DNA from: Anaerolineae bacterium
GTDB taxonomy: Bacteria; Chloroflexota; Anaerolineae; JAAYZQ01
DNA length: 11,153 nucleotides
Direction: 5' to 3'
NCBI GenBank assembly: GCA_016929795.1
Contig: JAFGIA010000263.1
Location: 1-11,153 of the forward strand
Part shown: positions 1 to 5,710 of the stretch, piece by piece
How the letters are laid out: each line of letters begins with the position of its first letter
How positions within the stretch are numbered: position 1 is the stretch's first letter
Notes under the pieces: model-generated
Seen by the model: the letters and a program-made list of their open reading frames with translations, nothing else
Database searches by the model: none
Told to the model about the DNA's origin: nothing
Made by a program: the position numbers and the translations under genes

Positions 1-115
1 GCTCGAAAAAGAGTTCGGCGACCGCTTCCATCCGGTGGCGATCCTCTACCAGAAGGTAAAGGCCGGCGACCTGGGCAAGGCCACGGGGCGCGGCTTTATG
101 GAGTGGGCACTATAG
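1..115 (+). CDS. 3-hydroxyacyl-CoA dehydrogenase, C-terminal end (partial)
   Basis: Only the last 37 residues are in the window; the gene starts before it. The reading frame begins at position 2 and stops at TAG 113-115. The tail reads ...GDLGKATGRGFMEWAL, which matches the end of the C-terminal domain of 3-hydroxyacyl-CoA / 3-hydroxybutyryl-CoA dehydrogenases, where a G-x-K-x-G-x-G-F-[YM]-x-[WY] ending is typical. These enzymes oxidise 3-hydroxyacyl-CoA to 3-ketoacyl-CoA with NAD+. The next gene is an enoyl-CoA hydratase and two acyl-CoA dehydrogenases follow, so the reading as a beta-oxidation enzyme fits the context well. Whether the complete protein is a stand-alone dehydrogenase or a fusion cannot be seen from this fragment. 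Confidence 0.75.
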   Translation, partial: LEKEFGDRFHPVAILYQKVKAGDLGKATGRGFMEWAL

Positions 116-123
116 GTTCTGTC

Positions 124-159
124 GTGTGCCGGCTGATGCGCGCGCATCAACCGGCACAC
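124..159. repeat. 36-bp palindrome before the enoyl-CoA hydratase gene
   Basis: Two 18-base arms meet at a GCGCGC centre without a spacer. The only mismatch is C133 against A150. The palindrome lies 8 bases after the preceding stop codon and 16 bases before the AAAGGAG ribosome binding site of the next gene. No T-run follows on either strand, so it is not an ordinary intrinsic terminator. It could be a two-fold operator, an mRNA stem or a mobile palindromic element; the sequence does not decide between them. Confidence 0.7.
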
Positions 160-193
160 ATCACGGGAAGGAAAGAAAGGAGCTTGCTAGACA

Positions 194-979
194 ATGGCCG
201 AGTATCAAAACCTGAAAGTTAATATTGAGGACCGGACGGCGGTGCTGACGATCGATCACCCACCGGCCAATGCATTCGACACCCAGACGGTGACTGACCT
301 GAATGACGCGTTCGACGAAGTGACGGCGAATGACACGGTGAAGGTGATTGTGATCACGGGCGCGGGGCAGTTCTTTGTGGCGGGCGCCGACATCAACGAG
401 ATCAATGCCATTAAGGATGCTGACCAGGCGTACCAGGTGGTGCGTGCAGGGCAGATCCTGTTCCGCAAGATCGAGCTCTCGAAAAAGCCAGTGATCGCCG
501 CCATTAACGGCCGCGCGTGCCTGGGGGGCGGCAACGAGCTGGCCATGGCCTGCCACATCCGCCTGGCCGAGGACAGCGTGCAGTTCGGCCAGCCCGAGAT
601 CAAGCTGGGCATCATCCCCGGCTGGGGCGGCACGCAGCGCTTGCAGCGCCTGGTGGGCAAGGGCAACGCCCTCGAGATCATCCTCGGCGGCGGCAATATC
701 AAGGCGCAGGAGGCGTACCGCATCGGCCTGGTGAACAAGGTGGTGCCCGTGGGCTCGGTGGTGCGCGAGGCCAAGCGCTGGGCCAAGGCGCTGTCGATGT
801 GGGGTGGGCCGGCCCTGGCCGCTGCCCTCCAGGCCGTGTACGAGGGGGCGGAGATGAACCTCGACGGCGCCATCGAAAACGAAGCGCGGATCTTTGCCAG
901 CCTGACGCAAACCGAGGACATGCGCGAAGGTGTCTCGGCTTTCCTGGAAAAGCGACGGCCGCAATTCAAGGACCGGTAG
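194..979 (+). CDS. Enoyl-CoA hydratase/isomerase (crotonase family)
   Basis: A 261-residue protein of normal family length. It should add water to trans-2-enoyl-CoA, giving 3-hydroxyacyl-CoA, the step between the acyl-CoA dehydrogenases and the 3-hydroxyacyl-CoA dehydrogenase encoded on either side. The oxyanion-hole segments are visible: GAGQFFVAGADI at residues 56-67 and GGGNELAMA at 111-119. The two acidic residues needed for hydration in rat crotonase (Glu144 and Glu164) correspond to Glu115 (in GGGNE) and Glu135 (in FGQPEIKLG), 20 residues apart as in the family. Both being present favours a true hydratase over an isomerase that keeps only one. The ATG at 194 is preceded by AAAGGAG at 176-182, a rather long 11-base gap. 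Substrate chain length cannot be read from the sequence. Confidence 0.93.
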   Translation: MAEYQNLKVNIEDRTAVLTIDHPPANAFDTQTVTDLNDAFDEVTANDTVKVIVITGAGQFFVAGADINEINAIKDADQAYQVVRAGQILFRKIELSKKPVIAAINGRACLGGGNELAMACHIRLAEDSVQFGQPEIKLGIIPGWGGTQRLQRLVGKGNALEIILGGGNIKAQEAYRIGLVNKVVPVGSVVREAKRWAKALSMWGGPALAAALQAVYEGAEMNLDGAIENEARIFASLTQTEDMREGVSAFLEKRRPQFKDR

Positions 980-989
980 TCCACCGTTC

Positions 990-1040
990 GGGTATTTCAT
1001 GGGTCGGTTGGCAGAATGCCAACCGACCCATGAAATACCC
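990..1040. repeat. Perfect 24-bp inverted repeat with 3-base loop
   Basis: Arms at 990-1013 and 1017-1040 are perfectly complementary, with GAA (1014-1016) between them. It begins 10 bases after the hydratase stop and ends 5 bases before the GAGGAGG (1046-1052) ribosome binding site of the first acyl-CoA dehydrogenase gene. No T-run follows. In RNA this would be a very stable hairpin in the intercistronic space. It may stabilise or process the mRNA, or be a small mobile palindrome. Confidence 0.9.
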
Positions 1041-1059
1041 CTCGTGAGGAGGAACACCT

Positions 1060-2226
1060 ATGGACTTTCGACTCACCGAAGACCAGTTGATGTTCAAAAA
1101 GATGTTCGCCGACTTTTGCACCAAAGAGATCCGGCCCGAGGGCGAGCATATCGACCAGGCGGAGGACCCGCCGCGCTCGATCCTTGAAAAGGCGGTGGAC
1201 CAGGGGTTCTGGTCGGCACTGGTGCCAGAAGAGATGGACGGGTGCGGGCTGGACGTCTACACCTACATGCTGATGCTGGAAGAGATTGCGCGCGCCGACA
1301 TGTCGACAGCGCTGACGCTCAGCGTGCACAACAGCCTGGTGGTCAAGCCGCTGCTGGATCACGGCACCGACGAGCAGAAGGAGGCGTACCTGGAGGCGCT
1401 GTCGTTCGGCGAGAGGCTGGGCGCCTTTGGCTACAGCGAGGCCAGCGCCGGGTCCGACATGTCGGGGGTGGCCACAACGGCGGTGCGCGAGGGGGACGAA
1501 TACCTGCTCAAGGGGAGCAAGAGCTGGGTGTGCAACGGGGCGCTCGCCGGTCTCTTTCTCGTTTTTGCGCAGGTGGAGGCCAACGACCAGGGGCCAGGCG
1601 GCCTGACGGCGTTCCTGGTGGAGAATGACGCGCCAGGGCTGAAGGTGGGCTACCGAGAAAAGACGCTCGGCATGCGGGGCGTGACGTGCAATACGGTCTA
1701 TCTGGACGGCGTGCGCGTGCCTGTGGGCAACCGCTTGGGCGCCGAGGGCAAGGGGCTCGACATTGCGCGCGAGGCACAGACGCTCAGCAAGCTGGGCATG
1801 GCGGCGCTGTCGCTGGGCGGTGCGGAGCGGGCGCTGGAAGAGGCGGTCAAGTTCTCGATGGAGCACATCCAGTTCGAGGTCCCGATCGCGCAGAAGCAGG
1901 CGATCCAGAACTATATTGCCGATGCCAAGGCGCATATCGAAGCCCTCAGGGCCCTGGTGGCGCACACGGCATGGCTGGCCGACACGGATCAGCCCTACGC
2001 CGGGCAGGCGGCGATCGCCAAGCTCTTTGGCGCGCGCGTGGCGGGTGTGGTGACCGACAACATGGTGCAGGTACATGGCGGCTATGGCTACATGAAGGAT
2101 TACGCCATCGAGCGCTACTATCGCGACTGCCGCGCCCTGGAGATCGTCGACGGCACCAGCCAGATCCAGCAGTTCCTGATCGCACGCGACATGTACGCCA
2201 AGGAAGGCATGGACATCAAACCGTAG
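1060..2226 (+). CDS. Acyl-CoA dehydrogenase family flavoprotein (divergent catalytic residues)
   Basis: A 388-residue protein with the full acyl-CoA dehydrogenase fold: N-terminal helical domain (about 1-120), central beta domain with GAFGYSEASAGSD at 121-133, and C-terminal helical domain with QVHGGYGY at 337-344 and YRDCRALEIVDGT at 354-366. Members oxidise acyl-CoA to enoyl-CoA with FAD and pass electrons to ETF, encoded two genes downstream. The residue at the usual catalytic-base position (Glu376 of medium-chain dehydrogenase) is Asp364. The R-x-x-F-G motif that contacts FAD across the dimer has become H269-I-Q-F-E273. I see no alternative glutamate at the site used by isovaleryl-CoA dehydrogenase. 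The next gene encodes a collinear homologue with the standard residues. This protein may use an unusual acyl-CoA, be slow, or have lost dehydrogenase activity. The start follows GAGGAGG by 7 bases. Confidence 0.9.
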   Translation: MDFRLTEDQLMFKKMFADFCTKEIRPEGEHIDQAEDPPRSILEKAVDQGFWSALVPEEMDGCGLDVYTYMLMLEEIARADMSTALTLSVHNSLVVKPLLDHGTDEQKEAYLEALSFGERLGAFGYSEASAGSDMSGVATTAVREGDEYLLKGSKSWVCNGALAGLFLVFAQVEANDQGPGGLTAFLVENDAPGLKVGYREKTLGMRGVTCNTVYLDGVRVPVGNRLGAEGKGLDIAREAQTLSKLGMAALSLGGAERALEEAVKFSMEHIQFEVPIAQKQAIQNYIADAKAHIEALRALVAHTAWLADTDQPYAGQAAIAKLFGARVAGVVTDNMVQVHGGYGYMKDYAIERYYRDCRALEIVDGTSQIQQFLIARDMYAKEGMDIKP

Positions 2227-2230
2227 GGAC

Positions 2231-2270
2231 GTTCAAACGTTCAAACGTTCACACGTTCACACGTTGAAAG
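2231..2270. repeat. Tandem 8-bp repeat between the two acyl-CoA dehydrogenase genes
   Basis: Five consecutive octamers: GTTCAAAC twice, GTTCACAC twice, then GTTGAAAG. They run from 4 bases after the first dehydrogenase stop up to the ribosome binding site (AGAGGA, 2271-2276) of the second. The last unit turns the motif around, giving short TTCAA/TTGAA arms. The repeat fills almost the whole intergenic space. It is too short-period to be a CRISPR array. Confidence 0.85.
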
Positions 2271-2280
2271 AGAGGAAGAT

Positions 2281-3447
2281 ATGGATTTCAGCTTCCCTAA
2301 GGAATACCAGCTCTTTCGGCGCATGGTGCGCGACTTTGCCGAGAACGAGATCGCGCCGCTGGCCAAGACGATCGACGCCGAGCACCGTGTGCCGTTCGAG
2401 ACGCTGAAAAAGGCTGCACCGCTGGGCCTGCTCGGCGTGCCCTTTCCGCAGCAGTACGGCGGCATGGGCGGCGGAGAGACCGGCTACTGCATCATGATGG
2501 AGGAGCTGGGCAAGGTGTGCACCAGCACGGCCACCGTCATCGGCGCCCACATTGGCATCGCGGCCATGTGCATTCATCTCGACGGCACGGAGGAGCAGAA
2601 GCGAAAATTTCTGGTGCCGTTGGCCAGCGGCCAGGCGATCGGCGCCTTTGGCCTGACTGAGGCGCAGGCGGGATCGGACGCGGCAGCGATCAAAACCACG
2701 GCGGTGCGCGACGGCGACGAGTACGTGATCAATGGCGCCAAGGTGTTTATCACCAATGGCGACATTGCCGACATCATCACGGTCATGGCTGTGACCGACC
2801 CGGCGCTCGGTGCTTACGGCGGCATCACCGCCTTCATCGTGGAGACTGATTCGCCTGGCTTTAGCATCGGCAGCCTGGAGAACAAGATGGGCATCCGCGG
2901 CAGCTCGACGGCCGAGTGCGTGTTCCAGGACGTGCGCGTGCCGAAAGAGAATGTACTCGGCCAGTTCGGTGCCGGTTTTCTCACCTTCATGAAGACGCTC
3001 GACATTGGCCGCGCCAGCCTCGGGGCTGCCTGCCTTGGCGGCGCCCAGGGAGCGATGGAAGGGGCGATGCAATGGGCGATGGCGCGCGAGCAATTTGGCG
3101 TCCCGATCGCCACCAAGCAGTCGGTGTACTTTATGATCGCCGACATGGCCACCGAGATCGAAGCGCTGCGCTCCCTGGTCTACCGCACCGCGTGGCTGAT
3201 CGACACCCACCAGCCACACATCGCCGAGGCGGCGATGTGCAAGCTCTTTGGCTCGGAGGTAGCCTCGCGCTGCATCGACAAGGCGCTCCAGATTCACGGC
3301 GCCCTCGGCTACAGCCGCGACCATTGGGTGGAGCGCGGCTGGCGTGACGCACGTATTGCCGAGATCTTTGAGGGCACGAACGAGATCCAGCGCATTGTCA
3401 TCGCGTCCAACATGTTCCGGCCCTACGGCATGCGCATCTCGACCTAG
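2281..3447 (+). CDS. Acyl-CoA dehydrogenase
   Basis: A 388-residue acyl-CoA dehydrogenase with the expected residues in place. It has GAFGLTEAQAGSD at 121-133, the FAD-contacting RE-QFG segment (R269, F272, G273), QIHGALGY at 337-344, and WRDARIAEIFEGTNEIQ at 354-370 with the catalytic base at Glu364. It should form the 2-enoyl-CoA used by the hydratase upstream and pass two electrons to the EtfAB flavoprotein encoded next. The overall look is that of short-chain (butyryl-CoA-like) dehydrogenases, but chain length is an inference. It has the same length as the preceding homologue, and the motifs fall at identical residue numbers, which suggests an old tandem duplication. The ATG follows AGAGGA at 2271-2276. 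The preceding spacer is an 8-bp tandem repeat. Confidence 0.95.
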   Translation: MDFSFPKEYQLFRRMVRDFAENEIAPLAKTIDAEHRVPFETLKKAAPLGLLGVPFPQQYGGMGGGETGYCIMMEELGKVCTSTATVIGAHIGIAAMCIHLDGTEEQKRKFLVPLASGQAIGAFGLTEAQAGSDAAAIKTTAVRDGDEYVINGAKVFITNGDIADIITVMAVTDPALGAYGGITAFIVETDSPGFSIGSLENKMGIRGSSTAECVFQDVRVPKENVLGQFGAGFLTFMKTLDIGRASLGAACLGGAQGAMEGAMQWAMAREQFGVPIATKQSVYFMIADMATEIEALRSLVYRTAWLIDTHQPHIAEAAMCKLFGSEVASRCIDKALQIHGALGYSRDHWVERGWRDARIAEIFEGTNEIQRIVIASNMFRPYGMRIST

Positions 3448-3455
3448 CCGCAATG

Positions 3456-3526
3456 ACTTTCAAATAAGCTCCCGGGCCCGTCCCGGGCCGCCCCCGAGGA
3501 TGGGGGCTTGGGCCTTATTCGAAAGT
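3456..3526. repeat. Long GC-rich imperfect hairpin after the second acyl-CoA dehydrogenase gene
   Basis: Outer 13-base arms at 3456-3468 and 3514-3526 pair with one mismatch. Between them are very GC-rich palindromic segments, including GCCCCC/GGGGGC at 3490-3495 and 3502-3507 around a GAGGAT loop, and CCCGGG blocks. No T-run follows. Together with the next repeat it fills a 187-base space that holds no gene. Confidence 0.75.
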
Positions 3527-3541
3527 GCACCTTGGACTCTT

Positions 3542-3613
3542 GTCATTGCGAGCGCAGCGAAGCAATCTCCCCTCACACCGGGGCCACCGATTGCTTCAAG
3601 CATCGGCGCAATG
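3542..3613. repeat. Dispersed GTCATTGCGAGCG-type palindromic repeat (MITE-like)
   Basis: The left arm at 3542-3569 is the GTCATTGCGAGCG...AGCAATCTC sequence that I recognise as an intergenic repeat dispersed through many bacterial genomes. Chance translations of it give the familiar HCERSEAIS and DCFAALAMT peptides. A degenerate right arm at 3589-3613 keeps GATTGCTTC and CGCAATG. A further partial end, CGCAATGAC, sits at 3449-3457 just after the dehydrogenase stop, in inverted orientation. The element ends 7 bases before the GAGGAG ribosome binding site of etfB. No transposase is present, so any movement would need one supplied from elsewhere. Confidence 0.75.
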
Positions 3614-3634
3614 CGATCGAGAGGAGAATGAGCT

Positions 3635-4438
3635 ATGAAAATAGTTGTGCTGGTCAAACAGATCCTCGACCCGGCGGGCGTGACGTTCCGCAGGGACAAG
3701 GAGCGGATGTTTATCAACCGCGAGGAATATATCGTCGATCCGGCGAGCAAGGCGGCGATTGAGGCGGCACTGCGGCTGCAGGAGGCGGCGGGCGGCGACA
3801 GCACCGTGACGGCGATCAGCGCCGGCCCGGCCCGCGCCGAGGACGCGCTGCGCGAGGCACTGGCGATGGGCGCCGGCGAGGCGGTCCTGCTCACCGGCGA
3901 GGGGTTTGCTGATGCCGATGTGGCGGGCGTGGCGCGCATCCTGGCGGCGGCGGTGGCGAAGCTGGGCGGGGCCGACGTGGTGGTTGCCGGGAGTGCGTCG
4001 AGCGACTCGGGCGGTGGGCAGATCGGCCCGCGGCTGGCCGAGGCGCTCGACTATGCCCAGGTGACGGGTGCGTACGAGGTGACAGGGCCCGCATCCGGGG
4101 CCGAGGGCGCCCTGCAGGCCACGCGTCGCTGGGGCAGTGGCTATGCCGCCGTGCAGGTGCCACTGCCCGCGGTGGTCACCGTCGCCTCTGAGGCTTTCCC
4201 TCCGCGCTACCCACCGGGGGCGCGCATCATGAGCGCCTATCGCGATTGGAGTGTGATGACGTGGGGCGCCGCCGACCTGGGGCTGTCGGAGCAGGATCTG
4301 GCTGCGCAACTGGCATTCCGCCGCGAGGGCTTTCCGCCGCCCCTGCCCGAGGCCGAGCGCTACCGCGGCGCCGCTGCGGACGTGGCGCGCGATGCCATCG
4401 GTGTGCTCAGAATGGAGCGAATCATATCTGCCAGGTAG
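3635..4438 (+). CDS. etfB: Electron transfer flavoprotein subunit beta
   Basis: A 267-residue EtfB/FixA-family protein. It opens with MKIVVLVKQILDP, close to the usual VKQVPDP start, and has AMGAGEAVLL near 77-86. VVVAGSASSDSGGGQIGP at 115-132 is the nucleotide-binding loop (canonical Q-x-x-D-x-D-x-x-Q), here with Asp124 and Gln129 kept and the second Asp replaced by Gly. LPAVVTV and RYPPGARIM follow at 177-183 and 191-199. With EtfA it forms the soluble heterodimer that takes electrons from acyl-CoA dehydrogenases, which are encoded just upstream. The recognition loop that docks on dehydrogenases reads PPGA where human EtfB has ATLP, so the Leu usually used for docking is absent. GAGGAG (3621-3626) lies 8 bases before the ATG. 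Bifurcating versus ordinary ETF cannot be decided here. Confidence 0.92.
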   Translation: MKIVVLVKQILDPAGVTFRRDKERMFINREEYIVDPASKAAIEAALRLQEAAGGDSTVTAISAGPARAEDALREALAMGAGEAVLLTGEGFADADVAGVARILAAAVAKLGGADVVVAGSASSDSGGGQIGPRLAEALDYAQVTGAYEVTGPASGAEGALQATRRWGSGYAAVQVPLPAVVTVASEAFPPRYPPGARIMSAYRDWSVMTWGAADLGLSEQDLAAQLAFRREGFPPPLPEAERYRGAAADVARDAIGVLRMERIISAR

Positions 4439-4504
4439 ATTGGTAAATTGGTGGATTGGTAGCTTGGTTGGTGGTCAACCAATTTACCGGTTTACCAATC
4501 TACC
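4434..4504 (+). repeat. 27-bp stem built from GATTGGTA-like units, overlapping the etfB stop
   Basis: Arms 4434-4460 and 4478-4504 form 27 continuous pairs when read as plus-strand RNA: 23 Watson-Crick and 4 G-U pairs, with a 17-base loop. On the minus strand the four G-U positions would be A-C mismatches. The left arm includes the etfB stop codon TAG (4436-4438). The right arm ends 13 bases before the GGGAGG (4518-4523) site of etfA. The arms are made of repeated ATTGGT units. A related sequence follows etfA. A role in setting the EtfB:EtfA translation ratio or protecting the mRNA is possible but unproven. Confidence 0.85.
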
Positions 4505-4528
4505 ACTTTACCGGATTGGGAGGAGAAT

Positions 4529-5581
4529 ATGGACTTTAGCTTCATAGATGATTGGGAAGAAGAAGGCAGTGGGGTTGCCGAGCCGGTGGGCGAGGGGTAC
4601 CGCAATGTGTGGGCGGTGGCCGAAGCCGAGGCTGGCCGCTTGACCCCTGCCAGCGCGGCAGTGGTGGGGCAGGCGCGCGAGCTGGCGGATCAGATCGGCG
4701 TGTACGTGTATGGTGTGTTGCTGGGCGATGGCGTCGAGGCCGTTGGCGACGAGCTGATCTCGTATGGTGCCGACAGGGTGCTCGTGGCCGACGACCCGGC
4801 CCTGGCCGAGTACCGGCCCGAGACCTACACCCATGCCCTGGCCGCGCTGGTGGATGAATACCACCCCGAGATCGTGTTGCTGCCCGCCAGCGAGCTGGGC
4901 AACGACGTGGCGCCCCGGCTGGCGCAGCGCCTCGATACCGGCTTGATGAGCCACTGCACCGAGCTGAGCATGGACATGGCCGAGCGCCTGCTGCTCGGCA
5001 CGTCGCCGGTGATGGGCGGCGAGATCTTTTATACCTACGCCTGCCCCGAGCGCAAGCCGCAGATCGCCACGCTGGAGCCGGGCTATTTCCGTCAGCCCTA
5101 CGCCGACAGCTACCGGTCGGGCGACGTGCAGCGCGTCGACGTCGACCTGTCGGGCGCCGAGGGGCGGCTGGAGTGGCTCGACCTCGATGTCGACTTTTCT
5201 CTGCCGCAGCCGCCACTGCGCAAGTCGCGCGTGGTGGTGTCGGCCGGGCGGGGCATGGGCGACGGCGACGGGTTCGCGCTGGTCGAGCAGCTCGCCCAGG
5301 CGCTGGGTGGCGTGGTCGCCGGCTCGCGCGGTGCCCTCGACGAGGGGTGGATCGACGAAAAGCAGGTAGTGGGCGTGGGCGGCGAGACAGTCAAGCCCGA
5401 CCTCTACGTCGCCTGTGGCCTATCCGGCGATGTGTACCACTATTTCGGCCTGCAAGAAGCCGGCTACGTGGTCGCCATCAACCCCGATGAAAAGGCGCCG
5501 ATCATGAAGGTGGCCAACCTGGCGATCGTCGGCGACGCGCGGCAGGTGATCCCGGCCATGCTCGAGGCGCTGGCCGAGTAA
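4529..5581 (+). CDS. etfA: Electron transfer flavoprotein subunit alpha (atypical flavin site)
   Basis: A 350-residue EtfA/FixB-family protein. The N-terminal half has the ETF Rossmann-like domain (YGVLLGDG about 61-68, LLPASELGNDVAPRLAQRL about 117-134). The C-terminal FAD domain has VSAGRGMG at 237-244, GSR at 265-267, SGDVYH at 299-304 and VVAINPDEKAPI at 314-325. With EtfB it carries electrons from acyl-CoA dehydrogenases to the membrane quinone pool or another acceptor. Two flavin-contacting segments differ from the family: the usual VGQTGK is VGVGGE at 281-286, so the Thr that bonds flavin N5 (human alpha-Thr266) is Gly284, and SGAIQH is SGDVYH, with His304 kept. An acidic stretch, DDWEEE, near the N-terminus is extra. 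The ATG follows GGGAGG by 5 bases. Confidence 0.92.
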   Translation: MDFSFIDDWEEEGSGVAEPVGEGYRNVWAVAEAEAGRLTPASAAVVGQARELADQIGVYVYGVLLGDGVEAVGDELISYGADRVLVADDPALAEYRPETYTHALAALVDEYHPEIVLLPASELGNDVAPRLAQRLDTGLMSHCTELSMDMAERLLLGTSPVMGGEIFYTYACPERKPQIATLEPGYFRQPYADSYRSGDVQRVDVDLSGAEGRLEWLDLDVDFSLPQPPLRKSRVVVSAGRGMGDGDGFALVEQLAQALGGVVAGSRGALDEGWIDEKQVVGVGGETVKPDLYVACGLSGDVYHYFGLQEAGYVVAINPDEKAPIMKVANLAIVGDARQVIPAMLEALAE

Positions 5582-5591
5582 AGAAACGGTA

Positions 5592-5640
5592 GATTGGTAT
5601 ATTGGTAGATTGGATAACCCAATCTACCAATATACCAATC
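5592..5640. repeat. Perfect 22-bp inverted repeat between convergent genes
   Basis: Arms 5592-5613 and 5619-5640 are fully complementary around an ATAAC loop. The arms are built from the same GGTAGATTGGTA-type units as the etfB-etfA spacer. It begins 11 bases after the etfA stop and separates the plus-strand operon from the minus-strand STAS gene. There is no T-run, so it is not a standard terminator, although its position would suit a bidirectional transcription barrier or a 3' mRNA stabiliser. Confidence 0.88.
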
Positions 5641-5646
5641 CGTCCA

Positions 5647-5709
5647 CGCTGGCAGCCGCACGGTAAGGCGCGCTCCCTCGCTTGCCCCGCTCGCGACCTC
5701 GATCGCCTC
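5647..5709 (-). pseudogene. Possible relic of a histidine kinase C-terminus
   Basis: Read on the minus strand, 21 codons give EAIEVASGASEGARLTVRLP plus A. This resembles the last strand pair of histidine kinase ATPase domains, typically I-E-V-x-S-x-x-G-x-G-A-x-F-T-V-R-L-P. There is no upstream HATPase sequence, because the STAS gene ends 2 bases before it in another frame. There is no stop after the LPA; the frame runs on into the inverted repeat. It may be what remains of a kinase gene once downstream of the signalling module. The match is short, so chance resemblance is possible. Confidence 0.3.
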
Positions 5710-5710
5710 G

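Noticed and set aside
161..1057. Minus-strand open frame of 298 codons over the hydratase gene
   Set aside because: It is antisense to a clear crotonase gene, and its first residues come from the 990-1040 palindrome.
2231..2270. CRISPR array
   Set aside because: The 8-base units are contiguous with no spacers, and there are no cas genes.
997..3453. Long minus-strand open frames at 997-2076 and 2257-3453
   Set aside because: They mirror the two acyl-CoA dehydrogenase genes almost end to end, have low-complexity His/Arg/Ala-rich composition and match no family. They are by-products of GC-rich codon use.
3508..3762. Plus-strand open frame of 84 codons containing the HCERSEAIS peptide
   Set aside because: This peptide is the well-known chance translation of the dispersed GTCATTGCGAGCG repeat, and the frame then overlaps etfB out of phase.
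5592..5640. Ordinary intrinsic terminator after etfA
   Set aside because: The stem is strong but AT-rich, and no T-run follows on either strand. Kept as an inverted repeat only.
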